A DNA stretch of 64,000 nt from Sphingomonas sp. (GCA_017304655.1 JAFKLY010000002.1:62001-126000); one strand, 5' to 3'; counted from the stretch's first letter, positions 35,914 to 46,310 are shown. Numbers and translations: made by a program. The notes: generated by a model from the sequence alone, not told the origin.

Positions 35914-36087
35914 GCTCGGTTCAGCTTCGCGGCGGCAGGGGAAAGGTGTCGGCGAAGGACCCGCCCTTCGTTGCCCGTCGCACTTGCATATTGATTGCGG
36001 CGGCTGGCAATGCAATGGGCGGCAGACTTGGCCGGCGTGTTTTTCGGCGTTGACGGTATTTCGGCAGGGACCTGGCAGGAGATGAGC

Positions 36088-36585
36088 ATGCAGCGTGGCA
36101 TTGGGCGACCGGTTCTGGTCGCGGGCGCGGCGGCGATCCTGCTGCTGGCCGGCGGGTGCACCCGCATTCGCGCGCATCAGGGTTTTCTTGTCGATTCGCT
36201 GATCGTGAATTCCGTTCTGCCCGGCGTCGACAACAAGGCATCGGTGGAAGGCGCGCTTGGCCGACCCACCTTCGTCTCGCAGTTCGGCCCGGAGCGCTGG
36301 TATTACGTGTCGCGGGACACGCGCGCGCTGGCCTTTGCCTCACCGCGGGCCACAGACCAGCTGCTGGTGACCGTCCAGTTCGATCCCAAGGGCAATGTCG
36401 CCAGCATCGATCGCAACACGTCGCTCGATCAGGTCGCCAATATTTCCCCGGTCGGGGACAAGACGCAGACGCTCGGCCGCAAGCGCAGCCTGATCAACGA
36501 GATTTTCGGCAATATCGGCGCTGTTGGTGCTGCCGGCGGTGGCGCCGGGGCCGGGCCGGCCGGACCTGGCCCGAACGGAAGCTGA
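36088..36585 (+). CDS. bamE: Outer-membrane assembly lipoprotein BamE (OmlA/SmpA)
   Basis: Lipoprotein of the BAM complex. The 165-residue protein has a lipobox LAGGC with Cys24, then RAHQGFLVDSLIVNSVLPGVDNKASVEGALGRPTFVS, the SmpA/OmlA domain. A second ATG 6 bases earlier (36082) abuts the AGGAG, so 36088 is the better start. The C-terminus is a Gly/Ala/Pro-rich tail. Divergent from the bc1 chaperone. Confidence 0.9.
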   Translation: MQRGIGRPVLVAGAAAILLLAGGCTRIRAHQGFLVDSLIVNSVLPGVDNKASVEGALGRPTFVSQFGPERWYYVSRDTRALAFASPRATDQLLVTVQFDPKGNVASIDRNTSLDQVANISPVGDKTQTLGRKRSLINEIFGNIGAVGAAGGGAGAGPAGPGPNGS

Positions 36586-36687
36586 GGCCGGGCTCGCTTC
36601 GTCGCGTCCACACCTTCGGGCGGGCGCGGTTTCCCTTGCAATTGCTCCGGTCTTGCAGTCAAATCGGTCGATTGAGGAGGGTCCGCG

Positions 36688-37485
36688 ATGCAGCATATGG
36701 GCGATCTGCAGCCGCTGCGGCAGCCGGATCGGCTGGCCGGGGCCGCGCCCATTGGCCGCTACAGCGCCAAGCGCAGCCGCTGGCGGTTTGCCGTCGGTTC
36801 GCTTGAGGTCGGTTTCGATCGGGCGAGCGAGGAAATCCATGCAGAAACGCCGCGACAGGCGCCGGTCGCGCCACGCAGCGACTTTGGCCGACGCCTGATG
36901 ATTCTGGTGGGCGGCATGACGACCGCCCTGCTGGCCGTCGCCCTCGCCGGCTGGCTGTGGTCGACTCGCGGCACGACCGTTTTCGGGAGCGAAACCGTCT
37001 CGGCCTCCATCATCGACCGGGGCGAGGCGATGCCGAGCGCCAACCTTGCCGTTGCGCCGTCCGGGCCGCTCGTCATTCCGACCGAGCGGCCAGTCGCGCG
37101 CCTGAGTGCCGTCATCGAGCAGCGCCAGCCCGCGCCGGCCGTGGCGCCGGCACCCCGCGCTGCCGTGCCCATCGCCAGTGCCGCAGCGATCAGGCCGCAG
37201 CCCGTCGCCGAGACGGCGAAGGCTGATCCCGAGCCGGATGAAGCGGTGATCGGCTCCGGCAATTTCCTCCTTGTCCCCAGCGTGGCACGCGCGGTCAATC
37301 AGGCGATGGCGAGCGGCGAGGCGCAGGACTGGGTGGCCGGTGGCTATCACGGCCTGGTCGTGGTGGGCGATGCTGAGCCGCGCGACGGCAAGAGTTGCCG
37401 GCAGGGCACCGTGCTGCTGCGCGACGGCTCCGATCAGGGCCGCACGCAAAAGTTCGAGCGCTGCATGGCGGCGCGCAAGAGCTGA
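36688..37485 (+). CDS. Single-pass membrane protein of unknown function
   Basis: A 265-residue protein with a cytoplasmic N-terminus of about 70 residues, one membrane helix (LMILVGGMTTALLAVALAGWLW, about 70-91), an Ala/Pro-rich periplasmic linker, and a C-terminal domain with two cysteines (GKSCRQGTVLLRDGSDQGRTQKFERC) that could form a disulfide. A ribosome site GAGGAGGG precedes the ATG. It is the next gene after bamE. No family recognised. Confidence 0.6.
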   Translation: MQHMGDLQPLRQPDRLAGAAPIGRYSAKRSRWRFAVGSLEVGFDRASEEIHAETPRQAPVAPRSDFGRRLMILVGGMTTALLAVALAGWLWSTRGTTVFGSETVSASIIDRGEAMPSANLAVAPSGPLVIPTERPVARLSAVIEQRQPAPAVAPAPRAAVPIASAAAIRPQPVAETAKADPEPDEAVIGSGNFLLVPSVARAVNQAMASGEAQDWVAGGYHGLVVVGDAEPRDGKSCRQGTVLLRDGSDQGRTQKFERCMAARKS

Positions 37486-37550
37486 CACCCGCTGCGCTGA
37501 CATCCGCTTGCGCCGCGGCCTCCGTCCCTTACTTACATCGACATTGGCAG

Positions 37551-37575
37551 CCCCGGCAGGCTGATCCCGCCGGGG
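37551..37575. terminator. Possible terminator hairpin between convergent genes
   Basis: CCCCGGC (37551-37557) and GCCGGGG (37569-37575) form a 7-bp stem just before the maeB stop. There is no T run. Confidence 0.35.
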
Positions 37576-37585
37576 CGCGCTGTCG

Positions 37586-39847
37586 TTAGCGGGCGATACC
37601 GCCAGCGGCGAGCACTGCGAGCGTGACCAGTTCGGATGCCGTCGAAGCCATGGTAGCGACCTGCACTGGCTGGCCCATCCCGATCAGCATCGGGCCGATG
37701 ACCGAGTCGCCACCCAGTTCGCGCAGCAGCTTTGCCGAGAGATTGGCCGATTGCAGGCCCGGCATCACCAGCACATTGGCTGGCCCGGAGAGGCGACTGA
37801 ACGGATAATTGCGGGCCACGCGTGGATTGAGCGCGACGTCCGGCGCCATCTCGCCTTCATACTCGAAGTCCACGCCCCGCTCGTCGAGCATTTGCACGGC
37901 TTCGCGAATACCCTCCAGCCAGGTGCCCGGCGGGTTGCCGAACGTGGAGTAGGATAGGAAGGCCACGCGCGGCTCATGGCCCATGCGCCGGGCGACGGCG
38001 GCGGTGCCCATGGCGATGTCCGCCAGTTCGGCGGCGGTCGGGCGCTCGTTCACTGTCGTATCGGCCATGAACACGGTGTGCGTGCGGCCCACGAGGATGT
38101 GGATACCGAAGCAGGTGCGATCCGGCGCGGGGTCGATGACGCGGCGCAGCTCGCGCATTGTCTGCGCGTAGGTGCGCGTCGTGCCGGTGATCATCGCGTC
38201 GGCCTCGCCCATCTTGAGCAGCAGCGCGCCGAAGATGTTGCGATCACGATTGACCATGCGTTCGCAGTCGCGGCGCAGATAGCCACGCCGCTGGAGACGC
38301 TCGTAAAGGGCGTCGACCATCTTCGGCACCAGCGGCGAATTGACGCTGTTGTAGAGCTCGAAGCTCTCGGGATCGCGCACGCCTAGCTCGCGCAGCTTGT
38401 CATAGACATCCTGCCGGCCGACTAGCACCGGAATGCCATAGCCGCCCTCGCGGAACTGGATGGCGGCGCGCAGCACTGTCTCTTCCTCCGCCTCGGCGAA
38501 GAGCACGCGCTTGGGGCTGGCCTTGGCGCCTTCATAGGCGAGCGTCAGCACCGAGGTCGTCGGGTTGAGCCGCGCGCGCAGGGACTGGCGATAGGCGTCC
38601 ATGTCCTCGATGGGCTGCTGGGCGACGCCCGAGTCCATCGCGGCCTGCGCCACGGCGGCGGGCACCACTTCCATCAGGCGCGGATCGAACGGTGCCGGAA
38701 TGATGTAGTCGGCGCCAAAGCTGTGCTTTGTGCCATAAGCCAGCGCCACTTCCTCGGGCACCTGCGCACGGGCCAGTTCGGCAATGGCTTGAGCGGCGGC
38801 GATCTTCATCGCCTCGTTGATCGCCGTTGCACGTACGTCCAGCGCGCCGCGGAAGATGAACGGGAAGCCGAGAACATTGTTGACCTGGTTGGGATAATCC
38901 GAGCGGCCGGTAGCGATGATGGCGTCGGGCCGCGCGGCCTTGGCGTCCGGCGGCAAAATCTCCGGATCGGGATTGGCCATGGCGAAGATGATCGGCTTGG
39001 CCTTCATCTCGCCGATCCATTCGGCCTTGAGAGCATCCTTGGCGGAGAGGCCGAGGAAAATGTCGGCGCCCTGCAGCGCATCGTGCAGTGAGCGGGCCTC
39101 GGTCCGCGCGGCATGGGCGGACTTGAACTGGTCCATGCCATGCGTGCGCCCCTGGTAGATTACGCCTTCGCGATCGCACATGATCACATTGTCGTGCGGG
39201 ACGCCGAGCGCCTTGATTAGCTCGGTGCAGGCGATGGCGGCAGCGCCGGCGCCGTTCACCACCACTTTCGCCTTGCTGATGTCGCGGCCGGTCAGGTGGC
39301 AGGCATTGATGAGCCCCGCCGCGCAGATGATCGCCGTGCCATGCTGGTCGTCATGCATGACCGGGATGTTCATCCGCTCCTTGAGCGCGGCTTCGATCAT
39401 GAAGCATTCCGGCGCCTTGATATCTTCAAGGTTGATACCGCCGAAGCTTGGCTCCAGCAGCGCCACCGCATCGATGAACGCCTGCGGGTCCTCGGTGTCC
39501 ACTTCGATGTCGATGGCATCCACATCGGCGAAGCGCTTGAAGAGGACGGCCTTGCCTTCCATCACCGGCTTGGAGGCGAGGGCGCCGAGATTGCCCATGC
39601 CCAGGATTGCGGTGCCATTGGAGATGACGGCGACAAGATTGCCCTTGGCCGTGTAATCATAGGCGGCCTGCGGATTGTCCGCGATCGCGCGCACCGGCAC
39701 GGCGACGCCCGGCGAATAAGCAAGCGCCAGATCGCGCTGCGTCGCCATTGGCTTTGACGCGATGATCTCGATCTTGCCGGGACGGCCGAACGAGTGGAAT
39801 AGCAGCGCTTCGCGCTCGGAAAATTCAATCGATGCTTTGTCGCTCAT
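37586..39847 (-). CDS. maeB: NADP-dependent malic enzyme with phosphotransacetylase-like domain
   Basis: Decarboxylates malate to pyruvate with NADP. The 753-residue protein has the malic enzyme domain in the first 430 residues (YSPGVAVPVRAI, HDDQHGTAIICAAGLINA, VVNGAGAAAIACTELI) and a C-terminal phosphate acetyl/butyryl-transferase-like domain (GEADAMITGTTRTYAQTMRELR, VFMADTTVNERPTA, PANVLVMPGLQSANLSAKLL), the MaeB/TME type of alphaproteobacteria, in which the second domain is regulatory. GGAGAGG precedes the ATG at 39847. Divergent from mutS. Confidence 0.96.
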   Translation of the reverse strand: MSDKASIEFSEREALLFHSFGRPGKIEIIASKPMATQRDLALAYSPGVAVPVRAIADNPQAAYDYTAKGNLVAVISNGTAILGMGNLGALASKPVMEGKAVLFKRFADVDAIDIEVDTEDPQAFIDAVALLEPSFGGINLEDIKAPECFMIEAALKERMNIPVMHDDQHGTAIICAAGLINACHLTGRDISKAKVVVNGAGAAAIACTELIKALGVPHDNVIMCDREGVIYQGRTHGMDQFKSAHAARTEARSLHDALQGADIFLGLSAKDALKAEWIGEMKAKPIIFAMANPDPEILPPDAKAARPDAIIATGRSDYPNQVNNVLGFPFIFRGALDVRATAINEAMKIAAAQAIAELARAQVPEEVALAYGTKHSFGADYIIPAPFDPRLMEVVPAAVAQAAMDSGVAQQPIEDMDAYRQSLRARLNPTTSVLTLAYEGAKASPKRVLFAEAEEETVLRAAIQFREGGYGIPVLVGRQDVYDKLRELGVRDPESFELYNSVNSPLVPKMVDALYERLQRRGYLRRDCERMVNRDRNIFGALLLKMGEADAMITGTTRTYAQTMRELRRVIDPAPDRTCFGIHILVGRTHTVFMADTTVNERPTAAELADIAMGTAAVARRMGHEPRVAFLSYSTFGNPPGTWLEGIREAVQMLDERGVDFEYEGEMAPDVALNPRVARNYPFSRLSGPANVLVMPGLQSANLSAKLLRELGGDSVIGPMLIGMGQPVQVATMASTASELVTLAVLAAGGIAR

Positions 39848-39972
39848 GGAGTACCTCTCCAAACCGCCTCAGCCCTAACGACATTCCCGCATGCTTCACA
39901 AGGGGGGAATGCCGCCTTTTCCGCAGCGCTTGCGCCTGCTACGGGTCGGCGGTGAACAAGCCTGCCGCTTCC

Positions 39973-42600
39973 ATGACCAAGGCCGCCCCGGCTTCCCAGG
40001 CCGCGCCCACACCGATGATGGCGCAATATCTTGCGCTCAAGGAGGAGGCGGGTGGCGATCTGCTTTTCTATCGCATGGGCGATTTTTTCGAGCTGTTCTT
40101 CGACGACGCCAAGATCGCCGCACAGGTGCTGGACATCGCGCTGACCAGTCGCGGTGAGCATCTGGGCGAGCCGATTCCGATGTGCGGAGTGCCAGTGCAC
40201 AGTGCTGATGCCTATCTGGCGCGGTTGATCCGCGCCGGGCACCGCGTCGCCATCGCCGAGCAGACCGAGACACCGGAACAGGCGCGCGCGCGTGGCTCCA
40301 AGGCATTGGTCGGCCGCGCCATCGTGCGGTTCGTGACGGCCGGCACGCTCACCGAGGATGCGCTGCTCGACAGTCGCCGGGCCAATCTGCTCGCCGCCAT
40401 TGGCGAGGCGGGCGGCGCGCTGGCCATTGCCGCTGCGGATATCTCGACAGGCCGGCTGGAAGTGGTGGCGCTCGACGGCAGCGGCATCGAGGCCGAGCTG
40501 GCCCGGATCGGCGCGAGCGAAGTGATCGCCCGGCCGACCATGGCGGAGCGCGTGCCAACCGCGCACGCCTTTGAAAGCCGGGGCTTCGACAGTGGCCGGG
40601 CAGAAGCGGACATCTGCCGCCATTTCGGCGTCACGACGGTGGAGAGCTTCGGCAGCTTTTCCCGTGCCGAACTGTCCGCGCTGGGCGGCTTGCTCGCCTA
40701 TCTGGAGCATGTCGGCAAGGGGCGCATGCCGTTCCTCACCGCGCCGGTGCGTGCGGGGGCGAGCGATCATCTCGCGATCGATCCGGCGACACGTGAAAGC
40801 CTGGAGATCGTCCAGACGCAGAGCGGCCAGCGCGCCGGCAGTCTGCTCGCCACGGTTGACCGCACCGTGACGGGCGCCGGCGCGCGCCTGCTGGCGGCGG
40901 ACCTCGCCGCGCCGCTGATGAACCGCCCGGCCATTGAGGCGCGGCTGGCGCTGGTGCAGTGGTTTCATGACGAAGGGGCGCTGCGCGAGGATGTGCGCGC
41001 GCGCCTGCGGGCCTTGCCGGACATCGGGCGAGCACTCGGGCGCCTCGCCATCGGTCGCGGTTCGCCGCGTGATCTCGGGCAATTGCGCGACGGGCTGGAT
41101 GCCGCGCGGACGCTGCGTGAGAAATTGGGGCGATTGTCGGATCGCCCGGCCCTGCTCGACGCGTTGCTGCCTGCGCTGGACGGGCATGGCGCGCTCGTCG
41201 ACACGCTGTTCCGCGCGCTGGTGCCCTCTCCGCCGACCGAGGCGACGAATGGCGGCTATATTGCCGATGGCTATGACGCGGCGCTTGATGAGTTGCGCCG
41301 GCTGGCCGGCGATGGCCGCCGCGCCATTGCCGCACTGGAAGCGCGCTATCGGGACGAGACCGGCATCGCCGCGCTCAAGATCCGACACAATGGCGTGCTC
41401 GGTTATCATGTCGAAGTGCCGGCTCGTCATGCCGACGCGCTGATGGCGGCCGGCAGTGGCTTTACGCATCGGCAGACGCTGGCCGGCGTGGTGCGCTTCA
41501 ATTCCGTCGATCTGCACGAGCAGGCGAGCCGCGTCGCGCAGGCCGGCGGTCATGCGTTGGCGGCGGAGGCCGCGCATTTCGAGGATCTGGTCGCGCAGGT
41601 GATCGCGCGCCGTGACCCCATCGCCGGCGCGGCCGAGGCGCTCGCGCGGATCGACGTCGCCACCGCACTGGCCGAGCGCGCGGTCGAGGGCGGGTGGACG
41701 CGGCCGGTTTTCATGGATGAGCCCTGTCTCGACATCGCCGGCGGGCGCCACCCGGTCGTGGAGGCCGCGCTGGGCAAGGACGGCACGGCCTTCGTCGCCA
41801 ATGACTGTTCGCTGGGAACAAGCGATCGGCTCTGGCTCGTCACAGGTCCCAATATGGGCGGTAAATCGACGTTCCTGCGCCAGAATGCGCTGATCGTCAT
41901 CCTGGCGCAGGCCGGCGGCTTTGTGCCGGCCCGCGCGGCGACACTCGGGCTGGTCGATCGGCTGTTCAGCCGTGTCGGCGCCTCGGACAATCTCGCGCGT
42001 GGCCGCTCCACCTTCATGGTCGAGATGATCGAGACCGCCGCCATCCTCGCGCAGGCGACCGCGCGCAGTTTCGTCATCCTGGATGAGGTGGGTCGCGGAA
42101 CCTCGACTTATGACGGCCTGGCGATCGCCTGGGCGGTCGTCGAGGCGATCCATGACGTCAATGCCTGCCGTTGCCTGTTCGCGACGCATTATCATGAGTT
42201 GACACGCCTCGCCGAGCGACTGGACGCGCTTTCGTTGCATCATGTGCGCGCTCGTGAGTGGAATGGCGACCTGGTGCTGCTGCACGAACTGGCGGAAGGC
42301 CCGGCCGACCGCAGCTATGGTCTGGCCGTCGCGCGCCTGGCGGGCCTGCCCGCGCCGGTGCTCTCCCGCGCCAAGTCGGTGCTCGCCAAGCTGGAAGCCG
42401 GCAAGGCGCAGACTGGTGGCATCGCGGCGGGGCTCGATGACTTGCCCTTGTTCGCGGCGACGCTCGCGCCAGAGGCCGAAAATGTGACCGATCCGCTGCG
42501 CGAACAGCTGGAAGCGATCGATGCCGACAGCCTGTCCCCACGCGAAGCGCTGGATCTTGTCTATGCGCTCAAGCAATTATCAGCCTCTGCCCCTATATGA
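39973..42600 (+). CDS. mutS: DNA mismatch repair protein MutS
   Basis: Recognises mismatches. The 875-residue protein starts at ATG 39973 (a GTG at 39952 is an alternative) and has the mismatch-binding GDFFELFFDDA near residue 33, the connector and clamp domains, Walker A GPNMGGKS at 625-632 and Walker B with Asp704-Glu705 (ILDEVGRGTSTYDG). An MutL-independent helix-turn-helix follows. Only 8 bases separate it from glnD. Confidence 0.97.
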   Translation: MTKAAPASQAAPTPMMAQYLALKEEAGGDLLFYRMGDFFELFFDDAKIAAQVLDIALTSRGEHLGEPIPMCGVPVHSADAYLARLIRAGHRVAIAEQTETPEQARARGSKALVGRAIVRFVTAGTLTEDALLDSRRANLLAAIGEAGGALAIAAADISTGRLEVVALDGSGIEAELARIGASEVIARPTMAERVPTAHAFESRGFDSGRAEADICRHFGVTTVESFGSFSRAELSALGGLLAYLEHVGKGRMPFLTAPVRAGASDHLAIDPATRESLEIVQTQSGQRAGSLLATVDRTVTGAGARLLAADLAAPLMNRPAIEARLALVQWFHDEGALREDVRARLRALPDIGRALGRLAIGRGSPRDLGQLRDGLDAARTLREKLGRLSDRPALLDALLPALDGHGALVDTLFRALVPSPPTEATNGGYIADGYDAALDELRRLAGDGRRAIAALEARYRDETGIAALKIRHNGVLGYHVEVPARHADALMAAGSGFTHRQTLAGVVRFNSVDLHEQASRVAQAGGHALAAEAAHFEDLVAQVIARRDPIAGAAEALARIDVATALAERAVEGGWTRPVFMDEPCLDIAGGRHPVVEAALGKDGTAFVANDCSLGTSDRLWLVTGPNMGGKSTFLRQNALIVILAQAGGFVPARAATLGLVDRLFSRVGASDNLARGRSTFMVEMIETAAILAQATARSFVILDEVGRGTSTYDGLAIAWAVVEAIHDVNACRCLFATHYHELTRLAERLDALSLHHVRAREWNGDLVLLHELAEGPADRSYGLAVARLAGLPAPVLSRAKSVLAKLEAGKAQTGGIAAGLDDLPLFAATLAPEAENVTDPLREQLEAIDADSLSPREALDLVYALKQLSASAPI

Positions 42601-42608
42601 CGTAAGCG

Positions 42609-45386
42609 ATGAACAAGGTTCATGATTCCCTGCCCGGCCGCCGTGCGATCATTGATCGCCGCCAGATTGCCGACATGTTGAACGCCGAGCTGGGCGCACT
42701 CGGCGATGTGGGCGCGCGCCGGCAGGCGATCGTTTCCGCGCTCCGCACGGCGCTGGCGGAAGGGCGCGAGGAGGTTTCGCGTCGGCTCGCCCGGAACCCG
42801 ACGCGCGGGCGGGACGCCGTGACGGCGCAGGCCTTCCTGATGGACCAGATCATCCGCCTGCTGTTCGACGCGACGGTGACCTGGCTCTACCCGATCAACA
42901 ATCCGACCGCGTCCGAGCGCCTCTCCGTCATTGCCGTGGGCGGCTACGGGCGCGGCGAGATGGCGCCGTTCAGCGATGTCGATATCGGCTTCATCACGCC
43001 CTACAAGCCGACGACCTGGACCGAGCAGGTCATTGAATCCATGCTCTATGCGCTCTGGGACCTTGGCCTCAAGGTCGGCCATTCGAGCCGCTCGATCGAC
43101 GAGACCATGCGCATGGCGAAGGCGGACCTCACCATCCGCACCGCGCTGCTGGAGGCCCGGTTCATCTGGGGCGATCGCGGCATTTACGAGGAGTGCGTGC
43201 GCCGCTTCGATACCGACGTGATGCAGAACTCGGCCCGTAATTTCGTGGCGGAGAAACTGGCTGAGCGCGAGGCGCGCCACAAGCAGATGGGCGACAGCCG
43301 CTATGTCGTCGAGCCGAACGTGAAAGAAGGCAAGGGTGGCCTGCGCGATCTGCACACGCTTTTCTGGATCGGCAAATATGTGAACCGGGTGCGGTCCGTG
43401 GCGGAGCTGGTCGATGTCGGGCTGCTCACGCGTGCGGAGCTTTCCCAGTTCCAGCGGGCCGAGAATTTCCTCTGGGCCGTGCGCTGCCATATGCACGAGG
43501 TTTCCAAGCGCGCCGAGGACCGGCTGACCTTCGACCTGCAGATCGAGGTGGCGCGGCGCATGGGCTTTACCGAGCGGCGCGGGCGCTCGTCGGTCGAGCG
43601 CTTCATGCATCTCTACTTCCTGATGGCCAAGACGGTGGGCGACCTGACCGGCGTGTTCCTGGCCCATCTCGATGACAGCATGGCCAAGCGCGGGCGGCGC
43701 TATGTTCCCGCGATCTTCAACCGGCCGCGCAAGCTGGACGGGTTCGTGCTGGACCGGGGGCGGATTACCATCCCTTATGACGACTTTTTTCGCGAGCAGC
43801 CGTCGCGAATGATCGAGATCTTCGCGTTGGCCGACAAGCATGACCTCCAGATTCACCCCAATGCGATGCGCGCGCTCAATCGCGATGCGGTGCTCATCGA
43901 CAGGAAGGTGCGCAACGATCCGGAAGCCAATGCGCTGTTCATGGGCGTTCTCACCTCGCCGCGCGATCCGGAGAAAGTGCTGCGCTGGATGAACGAGGCC
44001 GGCACCTTCGGCCGGTTCGTGCCCGACTTCGGCCGTGTCGTCGCGCAGATGCAGTTCGACATGTATCATCACTACACCGTGGATGAGCACACCATCCGCG
44101 CGATCGGCCTGCTCTCCAGGATCGAACGGGGGGACTTCAAGGACGATCATCCGCTGGCCAGCGCGATCATCACCAAGATCAATTCGCGCCGCGTGCTGTA
44201 TGTCGCGGTGCTGCTTCACGATATTGCCAAGGGTCGAGGCGGCGACCATTCGATCCTGGGCGCGGAAGTGGCGGAGAAGCTTTGCCCGCGTCTGGGCATG
44301 AGTGCTGCCGAGACCGAGACGGTCGCCTGGCTGGTGCGCTATCATCTGCTGATGTCGGCCACCGCCTTCAAGCGCGACCTGGCCGATTACAAGACGATCC
44401 TCGATTTCGCCGAGGTGGTGCAGAGCCCCGAGCGGTTGCGCCTGCTGGTGCTGCTGACCATTGTCGATATTCGCGCGGTCGGGCCGGGCGTGTGGAACAG
44501 CTGGAAGCGCCAGCTGCTTGCTGAACTCTATGATTCAGCCGAGGAAGTGATCCGTCCCGGCCACAAGCAACGTGGGCGGCAGGAGCGGATCGAGGCCAAG
44601 CGGGTGGCGCTGGCCGAGCGTCTCGCCCTGGAATCCAAGGCCTTTGACAAGCTGGTCAAGCGCTTCCCCGATTCCTACTGGATCGCCGAGCCCGATCACA
44701 TCCTGGAGCGCAATGCGCGGCATTTGCTGGCGGCCGGGCGGTCTGACCTGTCGATCGACGCGCAGCCCTATCCGGAACGCGGCGCGACGCTCGTGACTGT
44801 CTATGCCTCCGACCATCCTGGCCTCTTCTACCGGATTGCCGGCGCCATCCATCTCGCCGGCGGCAACATCATCGACGCGCGCATTCACACGCTGCGCGAC
44901 GGCACGGCGCTCGACAATTTCCTGGTGCAGGATCCGTTCGGTGGCCGCTTCGACGCGCCCGAGCAGCTGGATCGCATCAAGACCTACATCGAGGATGCGC
45001 TGCTCAACCGGCAGAAGCTGATGACGCGGCTCGACCAGCGTCCGTTGTCGCGCACCCGCGCGGAGGCCTTCGAGGTCGTGCCGCATGTGCTGATCGACAA
45101 CAAGGCGTCCAACCGCTTCACCGTGGTGGAAGTGATGGCGCGCGATCGTCCGGCCTTGCTGCTCAGCCTCGCCTTCGCGCTGTTCCAGTCCAAGACCATG
45201 GTCCACAGTGCTCATGTAGCGACCTTCGGCGAGCGCGCCGTCGATACCTTCTACCTGACCGATCTGTTCGGCGGAAAGCTGGAGAGCAAGACTCGCCTCG
45301 CCACGCTGGAGCGGCGCCTGGTCGAGGCGGCGACCATCACTGCGGGCGACCTGATCGACGCCAACAGCTTTGCCATGTCGCACTAA
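42609..45386 (+). CDS. glnD: [Protein-PII] uridylyltransferase/removing enzyme
   Basis: Senses glutamine and adds or removes UMP on PII proteins. The 925-residue protein has the nucleotidyltransferase motif GGYGRGEMAPFSDVDI at 111-126, an HD-type phosphohydrolase domain with His537-Asp538 (HDIAKGRGGDHS), and two C-terminal ACT domains (TVYASDHPGLFYRIAGAI and EVMARDRPALLLSLAFAL). All catalytic elements are present. Directly downstream of mutS. Confidence 0.96.
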   Translation: MNKVHDSLPGRRAIIDRRQIADMLNAELGALGDVGARRQAIVSALRTALAEGREEVSRRLARNPTRGRDAVTAQAFLMDQIIRLLFDATVTWLYPINNPTASERLSVIAVGGYGRGEMAPFSDVDIGFITPYKPTTWTEQVIESMLYALWDLGLKVGHSSRSIDETMRMAKADLTIRTALLEARFIWGDRGIYEECVRRFDTDVMQNSARNFVAEKLAEREARHKQMGDSRYVVEPNVKEGKGGLRDLHTLFWIGKYVNRVRSVAELVDVGLLTRAELSQFQRAENFLWAVRCHMHEVSKRAEDRLTFDLQIEVARRMGFTERRGRSSVERFMHLYFLMAKTVGDLTGVFLAHLDDSMAKRGRRYVPAIFNRPRKLDGFVLDRGRITIPYDDFFREQPSRMIEIFALADKHDLQIHPNAMRALNRDAVLIDRKVRNDPEANALFMGVLTSPRDPEKVLRWMNEAGTFGRFVPDFGRVVAQMQFDMYHHYTVDEHTIRAIGLLSRIERGDFKDDHPLASAIITKINSRRVLYVAVLLHDIAKGRGGDHSILGAEVAEKLCPRLGMSAAETETVAWLVRYHLLMSATAFKRDLADYKTILDFAEVVQSPERLRLLVLLTIVDIRAVGPGVWNSWKRQLLAELYDSAEEVIRPGHKQRGRQERIEAKRVALAERLALESKAFDKLVKRFPDSYWIAEPDHILERNARHLLAAGRSDLSIDAQPYPERGATLVTVYASDHPGLFYRIAGAIHLAGGNIIDARIHTLRDGTALDNFLVQDPFGGRFDAPEQLDRIKTYIEDALLNRQKLMTRLDQRPLSRTRAEAFEVVPHVLIDNKASNRFTVVEVMARDRPALLLSLAFALFQSKTMVHSAHVATFGERAVDTFYLTDLFGGKLESKTRLATLERRLVEAATITAGDLIDANSFAMSH

Positions 45387-45427
45387 GCGGCGGCGCCGTG
45401 CGCGGCGCCAGCCTGGCGGCGGAACGC

Positions 45428-46219
45428 TTAGTGCGAGATCAGCAGCGGGATCGGCGCCTTGGCGAGGAGCGTCTTGCTCGCGCCGCCGAACAATTGCTCG
45501 CGCAGGCGGCTGTGGCCATAGCTGCCCATCACGGCCCAACTCGCCCCGGACGTGCGCAGCGCATCGAGCAGTTGCTCGCTCACGTCACCGGCCTTGGGGA
45601 GGATGCGGCTCGTCACCTTGCAGCCATGGCGGTCCAGATAGGCCGCCACGTCATTGGGGTCGGCGCTGCCCTCGCCGATGGTCAGCACTTCCACTTCGGC
45701 CGCGAGCTTGAGCATGGGCACGGCGGCGCGAATCGCTGCGTCAGCCGCGGCAGAGCCATCCCATGTCACCAGTGCCTTGCCGAAGGGGTCGAAGCTCTTC
45801 TGCTCGGTCGGCACCAGCAGGATCGGCGCGGAGGTCAGCTCGGCGAGGCGCGCAGCGGCGCTGCCCGATTCGGCGATCTCGCCCACTCCCTGCTTGCCGA
45901 TCACGATCAGGTCGACGAGGCGGGCATTGTCGGTAATGGCGAGGTCCGACTGGCTGTGGACACGCGCCCACTCATAGCTGACGCCTTCATTGGCCAGGCG
46001 GGGTTCGAGTCGCTCGACATTGCTGTCCTCGCGTTCGCGCTCATCCATCAGCAGCACGCCGGTGCCGCCACCGACGCCGAATCCATCGGCCACCACCGGC
46101 ATCTGGACGACATCGAGACAGACAAGGTGCCCCTCAAAGGCCCGCACCACGTCCAGCGCGCATTGCAGGCGCGCTTCCTGACAAACATCGTCGTGGATCA
46201 CAACCATCACGGTCTTCAT
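45428..46219 (-). CDS. Two-domain universal stress protein (UspA family)
   Basis: A 263-residue protein of two tandem Usp folds. The first is divergent ([62 protein letters not shown]); the second has [18 protein letters not shown] and the ATP-binding-type [32 protein letters not shown]. Two-domain Usps often help survival in low oxygen. The ATG at 46219 is preceded by a promoter with an FNR-type box at position -41.5. Confidence 0.9.
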   Translation of the reverse strand: MKTVMVVIHDDVCQEARLQCALDVVRAFEGHLVCLDVVQMPVVADGFGVGGGTGVLLMDEREREDSNVERLEPRLANEGVSYEWARVHSQSDLAITDNARLVDLIVIGKQGVGEIAESGSAAARLAELTSAPILLVPTEQKSFDPFGKALVTWDGSAAADAAIRAAVPMLKLAAEVEVLTIGEGSADPNDVAAYLDRHGCKVTSRILPKAGDVSEQLLDALRTSGASWAVMGSYGHSRLREQLFGGASKTLLAKAPIPLLISH

Positions 46220-46268
46220 GGCAGCCTCCTCTCACCCGCAGGCTGGATGCCCGCTCGGGACATATCGC

Positions 46269-46274
46269 ATATAG
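46269..46274 (-). promoter_or_regulatory. -10-like element of the stress gene promoter
   Basis: CTATAT on the minus strand, spaced as expected from the FNR-type box. Confidence 0.5.
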
Positions 46275-46296
46275 CGCTGCATCGGCCCAGCATTCC

Positions 46297-46310
46297 TTGA
46301 CGCGAGTCAA
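46297..46310 (-). promoter_or_regulatory. FNR/FixK/DNR-type operator ahead of the universal stress gene
   Basis: TTGAC-GCGA-GTCAA is a perfect FNR-family palindrome. On the minus strand a CTATAT -10-like hexamer lies at 46274-46269; a transcript starting near 46262 puts the box centre at -41.5, the class II activator position. Confidence 0.7.

Noticed and set aside
39882..39911. CATTCCC/GGGAATG inverted repeat in the maeB-mutS divergent region
   Set aside because: Seven bases with a long spacer; not more than expected by chance and no known operator.
45392..45409. GGCGCC/GGCGCC hairpin between glnD and the stress gene
   Set aside because: Self-complementary GC string without T run; weak evidence for a terminator.
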